Source: Tubulanus polymorphus (lineage: Eukaryota; Nemertea; Palaeonemertea; Tubulaniformes; Tubulanidae). Taken from it: a DNA stretch of 64,000 nucleotides. Within the stretch, counting starts at the first letter, position 1. Each line of letters opens with the position of its first letter. A program made the translations under genes and the position numbers. This document shows positions 35,455 through 47,400 of the stretch, one piece after another. The notes beneath the pieces are model-generated. The model made no database searches. It was given only the letters and a program-made list of their open reading frames with translations, and was not told the DNA's origin. The stretch is from positions 9,914,275-9,978,274 of the forward strand of contig NC_134032.1 in NCBI RefSeq assembly GCF_964204645.1, given 5' to 3'.

Positions 35455-38392
35455 TAGTGGAAGAGGAAAAATCTAGTTAAAGAAAGCCCGGTAGATCAGA
35501 TAGAGAGAGAGATGGGGTAGTTGTTGTATGTTATTAAAAGTACATGTTCTCATCAATCTTTGTTTGGCAGTTTCTATAATAGAAAATCATCGATTTTCCT
35601 CTAGAGCAATTCCTCTAGGCAGCAGCAGCAGCAGCAGCAGTAGCAGCATCAGCAGCAGCACACTGGGGACACGTACGAACGAGTGTTCACGCACTCACGG
35701 ACTCCGCGGGACACTTGAGTGTTCGCGAAGAGGACACGCGGGACTCGTGTGTGTAGATTGTTCATTTACAGTAATACCTCTTTATACGGCGAACACTTTG
35801 AGACACTTTGAAAATGAACAAGAAAAAAGTGTTCGTCATGGCAGGTGTTCAATTTTAGAGAGGTGTTTACCGTTCGCTGAGGGAGGTTTTTTACCTTGAA
35901 ATAAGGATTGACCGTGTTATTGATTTGATTGGTCGATGTAGTTTGATTGATTTTAATTGGTGTCCCTTGCAAACCCACCACACCTGCCAGGTGCGAAACA
36001 GCGCGTTCGATTTTGAAATCGGAAATCGAAGTACAGATATAGTAGTTTTGTGATCAGCAGGCAAATTTACAGAATTTTTTTGTTTAAGTCAAAGTACATT
36101 TTTGTGCATTACTGGAAATTTCGATTCCAGTTCATTCGAAACAATCGTCCAACCTGTCTGAACCGGCAAGTGCCTGATTGGGGAGGTTTTACCGTATGTG
36201 GGACATGACATGAGAGTCTTGATAGGACTCATGTGTTGATTCAGTACTGATGAGAGGTCATTTCATATTCCTGTAGTACTCGGATACTAAGGGTTTTTTA
36301 CGTGCCATTTATCCTTCTTGGGCCTGTTTCATAGTTCTTGTCTATGTTCTTTATCTTTAGTTTAATCTAAAGACTGTACCGATCTTGACCTGTTAGATCG
36401 GCCATAGAACTGAGATGGTCTTATACTTGTCTTAAGTCTACGCCATGACTACGGAACCAGCCCTAACATCAAGTCGTTGTTGCTTCTCCGTCGTTTAGGG
36501 TTTAATTGAAATATTCAATTGATTGTTAATTACGTGATTATCAGAAATTCAATTAAGAAACGGCGCAAGCGACCTCGAATTTGCCCCATGTGTACTAGGT
36601 GTTTACTTAAGCGCGGGTGTTCGTTATCTACATCTGCATGTGTACGGTTTTTGTCTTAGTCGTTATGGTAACCAAGGTCAGTTGGCACTTGCGTCGCAGG
36701 CGTCGTCGTCGTTAATCAGTTTGTCGTTTAGTGAGAGAGTTAATTACTGTTCGTTAATGAGCTTCGTCGTGATTGATCTTTTAACGATGACAACGAACGA
36801 ATGGCGGCCAAGCCAGCGTCGACTGCTGCTGTTAACTGTCACTCGATGAACATCAAAACAATTCTATAACTATTACTACTGCTAGTATTCACTGCTGGTG
36901 CGCTCCTCATGTTGTTGGTGGCACTGCTGGTGCATTCTATGTACTGCTGGTACGTTGGTGGTACTGATGGTGCGCTACCGGTATTGTTGGTGTGCTGGAA
37001 CTGCTTGTATGTTCCTGGTACTGATAGTGCCTTGCAAGTACTGCTGGTATACTGATGGTGCGTGTTTGGTACTGCTAGGGCACTGGTGGTACTAATGGTG
37101 TGCTCCTGGTACTGATAGTGCCTTGCAAGTACTGCTGGTATACTGATGGCTCTACTGGTAATGCTGGTGCACTCCTGCTGGTACTTAAGGTGCCCTTCGA
37201 GTTCAGCTGGTGCAGTCCTGTTGGTACTCTTGGTACCCTTCAAATTGTGCTAGTTCATTGGTGGTAATGTTGGCGCACTACTGTTATGTTGGTGGTTTTC
37301 GGGACTGCCACACTGCTACCAACAATGCTGCTTGGGCACCACAACCTTGAAGATGGCCTAATAACTGAGGAACGGGGTCGAAATTCAAAAAGTTGTCTCG
37401 ACTAAATTTAGCTATCGGCTCTAGATACAACGTATCCAAAATGCAACGGGAACTGGTAATTACAGAGTTTGAGCCTGAGCCCGAGAACCGTTGTCGCCTA
37501 TGGCTTGTTCTTCATTTACCCTTACCGTGTCCCTGAACTTCACTGTTTTTGTCTCGGATGTGGTAACCGATAGGTCGGCAGGTATAAATTATTCACAGAT
37601 AGTGCGCCTTCCCGGTATCGCTGTTGCGCCGCCCGGTGCCGCGTTAATTTAGACGGTGTTCGTGGAGGTATATCGCGCAGTTGTCATCGTCTGGTTTCTT
37701 CAGAAATCTCTTGCGGGTATAATCGAATGAAACCATTGTAAACATTCTATTATTGTTCGTATGAACTTGACATTTATTCGTTTGTGCCGGAGGATGTGCA
37801 GACGTAGAAATGGCGGCAGCCGGTCGGCGAGAGAGACTCGATCGTTCGGCCATTTGACATTTCGATATTTCCGAGAATTGTTTTTACGGCCGCGCGGAAG
37901 TAGAAAAACAAGATTCGAAGATCGAATCGCGCGTAAATTGAACGTAGAAATTTTTCGAACTTCTACGAATTCTTCGACGACGACGACGTCAGTATCTCGG
38001 GACCGTGATCTACTAATAGAAGCGCGACGAAATATGCAACAACACGGCGGCAACAATATCGATCACTGTCGTCGATGGCAACGCCGCGTGTAAATCAGTT
38101 AGCCGTTTGATCCGTACGTTCGTTCGTCTGTCTGTCCGCATCTTTGCGAAGCGCGTAATCATTTCATGTTTGTTTATAGTTATTAACGCCATCGATGAAA
38201 TCTTCGTCGCTTAACATTTTACGAAAGGAATAGAATTATTATTATTATTATTTTTAATGTTATTATTATTCTTTTTGTAGCGCAGTTCTTATGATAATAG
38301 TTATTGTTTCATGCTTATTTCTAGTTGTTAACCCCTGTGCGTCAATGAAATCTACATTTAACAATTATGATAATGATAATGATATTGATGAA

Positions 38393-38436
<44 letters not shown>

Positions 38437-41400
38437 ATTTTTTTCTTTCATAGCCCAACTGATAATAATCACTGCCCTACAGATACAAGATAATTCGCAA
38501 GAAAAATGTTTGTTGAAAAATTGATCATTTTTGGCAAGTGTTGCAAACAACTTGTTGATTTCAGTATCCGCTGAGAATGACTTAACTCTTTCAGTGCATC
38601 TACACCGCAGTGCGGTTTATGAATCGGTGATGGATTTTGCTAGTACACCGCACTGCGGTGTATTGGTGTAATTAGTAATTAGTTTTTATCTCCATTGAAA
38701 GATGGCAGCACCTGTTAAACATTGTGAAATATTAGTAACTAATGATACACCACACCACGGTGTAGATGCACTATAGTGGTATTCCCGTTATTCAACACAC
38801 TAGGGTGGAATTTTTTAAAATTTTCAAATTATCTCAAGCACTTTAGGGTATTGATTAGTCAGCACTGAAAGGGTTAACAACTTAGTTGTTATCAGTCCCT
38901 AGAAGTTGTTTTCGGTGGAGGCTGAAATCGCCTAGTTGTTTCGAGCGCTGATTTTTTTTTTTTGTCAGCGGTTTCGAGATTTTGTGGCCCTAATCTCGGC
39001 CATCGCCGTATTGAGCGGATACTATTGCACGTTTATGAAAAATTTCATTTCGATGTCCTTCGTGCTCGACTGCACAATCCGGAGGGGAAAGAACCGACGA
39101 AAGATACGCGCGGCGCGAGGTTGTATTCGAGCGGAGCGAATGACGAACGAATCGATAAAGAACGTTTTTTTCTCGCTATGATTGATACAATTGTCGTCGA
39201 CGCCTGTGAATCGTCGTCCGTCCATCGATTCACCGTAGTCGTAGTCGTCGTAATTGAATTCCGGTCAAGGTCGTCACACAGTCGTCAATTGCAAACGAAA
39301 TGACGATAATCACTTGATGACCTTGATAGGAATTAGGTCGCGACCGGGTGTCCGAAATGACAGAATTTCTTTTTCAGTTTTACCAATCGACAGTTATGAT
39401 GAATATATGTACTGATCTAAAATTTCATACCGAACACCCTGCCCGTTACACTTAGCCAAACGAAGATGGCTACTTCTAATTATTCCCCTTATGACATCAT
39501 CTTCATCATCAAATTTCCCCCGAGACACTTCCGAAAAATGTGGTTGCTTACGGGTGGTTTATGAAGCCAACTTTTCCGGTCGGGTGTATGCGAATGGTTT
39601 GATGATGTCATAGGGTGATATATGAAAGCAGTTGTCTTTTCTATAGATTTGTGTTTGCGTGATTTGAGTACCGGTAGCTATCTTTTCCGGATTTGTCCGT
39701 AGTACATGTACATGCATATATGGGGGTAATTTGATGATGTCATACGGGTTTATGGTGGCATTCGTCTATTCTGACGAATGTGTTATCATCCACAGGGTTA
39801 TTTTGATTATGTCGTTAACCCTTTCAGCGATAGATTTTGCTAGTACACCACACTGCGGTGTATTGATGTAATTAGTAATTAGTAATTATCTCTTTTGAAA
39901 AATGGCAGCACGTGTCAAACATAGTGAAATACTAGTAAGTAACGATACACTGCGCCGCAGTGTAGACGCACTATAGTGGTATTCCCATTGTTCAACACAC
40001 TTTTAGGGTGGAATTTTTTAGATTTTTCAAATTATCTCCAGCACTTTAGGGTATTAATTAGTCAGCACTGAAAGGGTTAAGGATTTATTCTATATGCGTG
40101 TCTTGCCGTCGGAAATGACCTTGCAAGTATTAGTAACTAGGTCGTAATGGCTGATTGATCGGTAGTCGTATCTCTCTTCTGTTACTTACCGTCAGAACTG
40201 CTGCTGCTGTCGTGAGTACCTACTGAAAGGGGGATGGGATCGATATTTTGTATCTTTGTCATCATCGACTATTGATTACCGACTGACACGAGGAGCAGCA
40301 GCGACACGAGTAGCAGCAGCGACACGAGGCCGCGTATAATACGTAAAATCAATCAATCTCAGTCAGAATGCTCGGTGAATAGAAAAAACAACAATCGGTA
40401 TTCAACCGATGAAAACGCAACCGTTCCGTCCATATATTCGAATTCGAAATTGTAAATCCATAGTAACGAACGTATATCCCTTTTCGTGGCAAGTCTTAAC
40501 TGTTTAGATTTGCCTTTTCTCAACCCACTGAAAATTTGTACATATACACACACATACACATACACATACACATACATATACATATACATATACATATATA
40601 TATATACTATAATGATATCATATATATATATATATATACAATAAAGAAGTTTCCAGTTTCTAGGCGCCATTTTGTGGCGGTCCCTCGAGGTCCCCATTGT
40701 TACGATGATTTGCGCTCATTTTTAAAACATAAGTTTAGATTGAATATCATATAGTTCTGCAGCCCCTTGCTCGACGAAATCAATTTATACACCATTTTAA
40801 AGGAAATGAAATGCAGATATTTGCTGGTGATTCTTGGAATTTTTGAACGCAACAATTGAGAAAAGTGACGGTGTGAAACCAAGGACCGCATATCTCAACC
40901 GCGCGTAAAAGAAATCGCAATATTTATTAATTTTAAAATATCTAAGTATCTCTTAAAGCTATATTTCCAATTTTCACAGAGGTTAAAGAGGGTTATTTGC
41001 AGTTTAAGCCTGTATGAAATTTTTTTGAATATCTTTCCTGACGACTGATCTGTACCCGCTTGAGTTTGAGATTACGCGCAAAAGGGATCTCCCACTATGC
41101 ACCGCCATTTCACTGAACATTGAGATTTGTGAAAAGAAATCGCAAAAATAAGATTTTATACTGGTTTTTAATTATCAATATTGCTTCTGAAGGTTATATA
41201 TTACCTTTATTTTCATATGGTTGAAAATGGACTTTGAGTGCTTTGATGAATTCGAGTTTTGTAGCGTTGGGAAATTAAAGGATTTCTTGTAAGAGTGGGG
41301 ACTTACTGTGTTGGTCTCAAATGTGGCCTAGTTGAGAACCTAATTTGCGTTTCAACCGAATGTACCACTCATGGTTGGACACTAGTAAAAAAATCTAAGT

Positions 41401-44400
41401 TTGTGTATATTTTTGAATATGCGGCGCAGCTGAATGTTGCCAAACTGGATGTTGACCCCCTAAAACAGAATATCAAATGGGGGACAGATATGAACCCCTT
41501 TAAATATTATATTGGGATTTTATATCAGTAAGGTTTTCTGGTCGATGTTTTCCAACCAGAAGGTTGAGATTCAGTAAATTCATCGTATGATCCCAGAATG
41601 AGGGATTACCAGAGAGAGATATGTGTTAAATATGTCCTTAGCGTTTAAATTGACTGGTACATTTCACCATCGATTCTAAAACGTTTGATTTCAACGAACA
41701 CAAAATCGGCGCTAGGCTGGACGGGCTGTATACGACAATTCCTCAACTGGACCGTTCAGACTTCAATAGCGGGACAAACCGGATCCCGAAACCAGCTAAA
41801 CGAATTGCCCCCGCCAAAATATGGTACAAACAAGATATGGATTATCATCTCAAAATATCCCCATGGAAAATGTGAAGAAATCAAATTGCATTTAAAGATT
41901 TCTTGTTGCAAATCTCAATGTTCAGTGAAATTCCAATGCGCAGTGGGAGACCCCTTTTGCGCGTAATCTCAAACTCAGGCGGGTACAGATCAGTCGTCAG
42001 GAAAGATAATCAAAAGATTTTAACGCAGGCTTAAACTGCAAATAACCCTCTTTAACCACTGTAAAAATAGGAAATATAGCTTTAAGAGATACTTAGATAT
42101 TTCAAAATTAATAAATATTGTGGTTTCTTTTACGCACGGTTAAGATATGCGGTCCTTGGTTTCACATCGTCACTGTTCTCAATTGTTGCGTTCAAAAATT
42201 CCAAGAATCGCCAGCAAATATCTGCATGTCAATTCCTTTAAAATGCTGTATAACTTAAGTTCATCGAGCAAGGGGCTGCAGAACTATATGATATTCAATC
42301 TAAACTTATGTTTTAAAAATGAGCGCAAATCATCGCAACAATGGGGACCTCGAGGGACCGCCACAAAATGGCGCCTAGAAACTGGAAACTTCTTTATTAT
42401 GATATCATATATGTGTATATATAAACTATTTTGGATTTAATATTCAAAATGATGTGATATGATTATATTCGATATGATCCAACATCCGTCTGGTCTGCTT
42501 CCACTCAGTGCTTCCCCGTTGTAACGTCGGGCCGGATATGTTGCCATGATACCGACATTGTTGCGAGCTATTATGGCAAATGTTGTGAAAGCCAAGTCAA
42601 TGACTTCGAGAGTCGTGATGCGTCTCGAGGACATCTAGAATCGATACTCCGGGAGTCCTCGACTTTGTATCGTCGGGGTTTTTTTCTTCTTCGTCGCGAT
42701 GCGATACTGTTTCTACAACTTTAGATGACCTTGACATTTCGTTTCATTTGAGTCGATCTGTACTAACCCATGGGAGTCACCCGAACAGGAGTCACAGCCA
42801 GTCCACACCCATGGGAGTCACCAGAACAGGAGTCACAGCCAGTCCACACCCATGGAAGTCACCAGAACAGGAGTCACAGCCAGTCCACGCCCATGGGAGT
42901 CACCTATAGAGTCGAAAATAAAGATGACTTTCGCCTAATTTATCACATGTTTCACATTTTGCAATAGTTAAAGAAATCGTTGCCATGACGAATAAACGAT
43001 ATCAGTTTGCGTCATCATTCATACCATCATTTTCTTCATCTTCACCGGGAGGGAACCACCCAACAACAAATTAACAATTGATTTTATATTTGTTATTTTT
43101 CCACCTGAATTCGAAAGAATAACGTAGGCCTTACCTGGAAATCAGGGAAAACTAAAATAACTTCGATAAGTCAGAGAATTTCGTTTAAAAAAACTAAGGA
43201 ATCAGAGAAAAGTCTAGATTGCGTATGAAATAAACAGTTTCCGTCTATGTTGCGTATGTACTTGAATTTGTTAAGGCCTATTATTCTAAAAAGCGAAGCT
43301 TTGTCCAGCACCAAAAATGGTATTCTCTAAGGCAGAATCCTCGCCCTTTCTCCCATTCTACGCCGACCCTACTTTCCGATTTGATTTGGACCTAGGGATC
43401 CAGCTTGCACGCCCCTATTCCAACCGTTTGACCACGAAACTCTAGTGACCGCCATACTTTGTCGGTGTGTGGTGACTGGTTGTCAAGTACTGAAATTCGG
43501 CCGTGTGGGTTTATTTTGACACTGGAAACAGTAACGCGGCGGTAATGATGAAACGAACATACGCGAATCTGATCCGCTTCTACACCCATCCTCCCACGCC
43601 CCGCGCCTCGCCCTATAGGTGTTGAGAGAACAGCGATATCCGGCGTCGAATCGACATCAAACGTGCGTTTAAATGACGCTCGTCTTTGAACGCGAACGCT
43701 AGTTTAGGTGGGAGAGGCGCGCGATGCCTGCAGCGACCACCACCGATAAAACGACAACCAAGAATTACTAATCAAAAATAGATCCATATTTCTCGGTATA
43801 GATAAATGCCGTTTAGTAATTTTCCATCGTAGCTTCATCTATTTACGTCGAGGGCCTTTGTCTCATTCGTTGTGTCATCTTTTTTTTGCGTCATTTTACT
43901 TACATAGCTCAATTAAGAGAAAGTAGAATTAACTACGAAGGCCTATTCGATGGCTGCTTCCATAAGTCACCCTATGACATCTTCAAATGATCTCTTGACA
44001 TGCTCTTCATAAAGATGTCTGCTTGCATAGGTCCCTCTATGACATCATTAAATTGTGTACCGGTGATTTGATGTATAGACTCTTCTACAAATGGCTTTTT
44101 AGGAATTGCCCTATGACATCAAATTGCCCATCTAGACCCTTATAGAAAAGATGGCCACTTGCATGTATCCCCTATGACATCATAATGTTTAGTATTGCCT
44201 ATAGCGATATGATTTTTATGAACAGTGATGTGGTCGAGTGTTTTAAGCCACCGGTCACTTGTCTCTCGTCAATCCAGGGTTCATGGGTTTGGTGCAGTCC
44301 TGGTGGGTGCAGTCAGTCCGTCATGAACTGGCCTCGTCGATCCAGGGTTCATGTGTTTGAGGTCTGGTGGTATCAGCCAGCCAGCCAGCCAGCCAGCCAG

Positions 44401-47400
44401 CTAGTCTTTCACTGGTCTCACATCAATCCAGGGTTCATGTGTTTGAATCCTGGTGGTAGCAGTCAGTCAGTCTTTCACTGGTCTCTCCCCAATTTGGAAA
44501 AAGAAATATCTAACCCGCTGATAATGCCGTGTGGCGCTCAGTGGGTTGAGGAAATTGAAATGAATGGAAATCTACATGAACAGTTAAAAGAAATAAGGGC
44601 AGCTTGCTTAGAATATTCCCACGACATTTTTCAGTGCCTACAGACCCTTTGACAACAACAGACAGATCACTGAACTATCAGACACGTTCTAATCGAGTTC
44701 CGTGAAAAACAAGTTGTTTTTTGCTGATAAAACGTTCGAAGCACCGTCTTAACTTTCCACCAATTTAGTATATTTTTTTTTTCTGTCGATCGCAAAGAAA
44801 TGTAAACAACCATTTTCTCGTATCTGGAGATATCAATGTCGATGTCAATAAGTCTAATGCGCAATGTTTCGAACTTTGACCGCGTTTCGAGGATGCGTTC
44901 GACCGACAACAACGTGGCGAAAAGTATCAAACTCCGCGAGTACCGGCGGCTTTTTTTTTAAGCGTAATCGATATCTTCGTTATTTATTCCGAACTTTTCG
45001 CGAAACTAATGACTAATCGATAGAAATGTTGAATATTTGTATAGCGAAAGGTATCAAACTCCATGAGTACTCGGTTTTTTTTTAGGCATAATTGATGTTA
45101 TTCGTTATTTGTTCCGTATTTTTTCGCGAAGCCAGCGACTAATCGATAGAAATGTTGTTGAATGTTCATACCGTGTATAACGTCATGTGTAATCGGCTTT
45201 TTCGAACTTTGGACGTTTTCTTTTGGACGTTTTCTTCCGTGACGCCGCGACATTGTTTTTTCGTTAAGTACACGTTTGGGTTCATGAGCTCGGCGTAACG
45301 ACACTGGTGACCATGTGACGTGCTGCTTGCGGAACCGTAGCTTAAAATATCGGACTACGTAAATATCGTAGGATCGGCTTTTCGAGAACCGCTCTTCATA
45401 TCTTGTGATATATACATTTTATAGATTTATAGATATGTAGACTTTATACTGAGGGAGCGTTCATAGTAGAATAGCCCATTTATAGAATAGATGATTAGTC
45501 TAGAACCAACTAATATACAAAGTTTGAAAGCTTAACCCTTTCAGTGCGTCTACACAGCAGTGCGGTGTACGAATCAGTGATGAATTTTGTTAGTACACCG
45601 CACTGCGGTGTATTGTTTTTATTAGTAATTACTAATTATCTCTCTTGAAAGATGGCAGCACCTGTCAAACATAGTGAAATACTAGTAACTAACAATATAC
45701 CGTGCCAGGGTGTAGACGCACTATAGTGCTATTCCCGTTATTCAACACTTTTAGGGTGGAATTTTTCAGAATTTTCAAATTATCTTCAGCACTATAGGGT
45801 ATTAATTAGCCAGCACTGAAAGGGTTAAAAATCTATTTCTATTTATCAAAAATCAAATATTAAGATCAAAAGACTCAAAGAAGTTATGAACTCATTCATT
45901 TGATGTCGTAGGGTGAATCCTGCAAAAACCATCTTCAGAAGAGTCTAGACATATGATCGCCAGTACACAATTTGATGATGTCATAGGGACTTCAGATATC
46001 TTTTGGAAGCGTTAGCGGTAAAAATCCCTTTGGTAAAAATCCCCTCGGTAAAAATCCCCAATTCTTCAAAGTAGGTAAAAATCCCCTTCCTGAATGCAGT
46101 GTAAGTAGATACAATCTTTAGGTCAATTAATATTGATACATATATCCAATTTATTATTGTGGAACATCATAAGGATATCATGAGTATATAAACTTTAGTA
46201 TATACTTGAATCAAAACATGCTACAAATTACCAGCCTATTAATACTAAATTAGTACTTAAAGTTATCACACAGCTTAATGAAAGGGTTCATCGCACTTAT
46301 ATATTACACTAGCTTGAACCTAAAATATATAGAATTAAAAGTCCATTATTGCTTATAATTCATGGCATTGCACTGCTCAAATATATCACAAGTCAACAAG
46401 AGTTCACAGTACACAAATATTCCAGTTCAAAGATATTACAAATAAAAAGTTCATTATTCTTATCAATTCTAACAATTTATTTTATTCTAAGAGTTTACTT
46501 AAAGAATTTATCCCAACAAAAGACTCCATTGCGCAATTCAAACAAATTTCAGTCTCATTGCAAATGAACAAAATTGGGGGAAACATTTTGCTTTGAAATG
46601 TTCTTGAAAATCACCAAGTAGGGATTTTATCTACTTTGAATATTTGGGGATTTTTACCTAGGGGATTTTTACCCAGGGGATATTTACCTTGGGGATTTTT
46701 ACCCAGGGGATTTTTACCTACAACCTTCATGAAGTGCCCATGAGAGATCATTCAATTGTGTCATGGGGTGATTTATGGAGGCAGCCATCATACCTTCCTA
46801 TTTAATAGTAATTTCAAGCTAAATTGAGTTATCTAACGAAATAATGTAGAAAAAAGATGAGACAAAGGATGAAACAAGTTGGTAGGATTCGTAGATTTCG
46901 ATGTATCAAAATGAAATTCGCGGGCTGCGTTTCGTAAAGCGGTGTCAATGGCCCCTATCCCGGCGTATTTACACATAATCGTTGACGCCATAATATCGAA
47001 TTGATATTTACACACATGTTCAAATAATGGCATCGCAACTGTTATGTTAAAAAAAGTCCTGTTAAAAAATTCCAAATTTTACGAGGCTGCAGAAGTTGGA
47101 CGAAGGCACCAGTCGCGCAAGGAAGGCTTACATTTTTAAAGAACGATCTCAGACTATTTTATTCATTTATTTATTTATTTTTTTTTTTGCTTCTGTAAAT
47201 CGACCTAACTTATAAGGACTTAGAGTAAGTGTAAGTTCAGACTACAAGCATTTATCTCAACAATTTTGGGTAGGTTCAGACCACTTATGGACTCAAGTAG
47301 CTAATGCCCTGCTCTAAAGTATGGTCTCAATTTGTCACAAGTTTATTTAGCTCTTGATTATGTAATGGCATTTACGTAATGGTTCCAGGTCTATTGTTAT

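Noticed and set aside
37700-38100. GC-richer open frames on both strands, about 110-118 codons
   Set aside because: Arg/Ser-rich translations without family resemblance; the possible donor near 38088 gives the wrong phase for the LysM exon.
38962-39303. 113-codon open frame in a CpG-rich patch
   Set aside because: No recognisable protein, competing open frames on both strands, and no donor or acceptor fitting neighbouring exons.
40535-40754. ORFs through the ACACAT/TATA tract
   Set aside because: They translate simple repeats only (HIHIHI, YMYMYM).
43570-43760. CpG-rich patch that might be a promoter
   Set aside because: No ATG-donor pair in a usable phase and no clear promoter motif beyond GC content.
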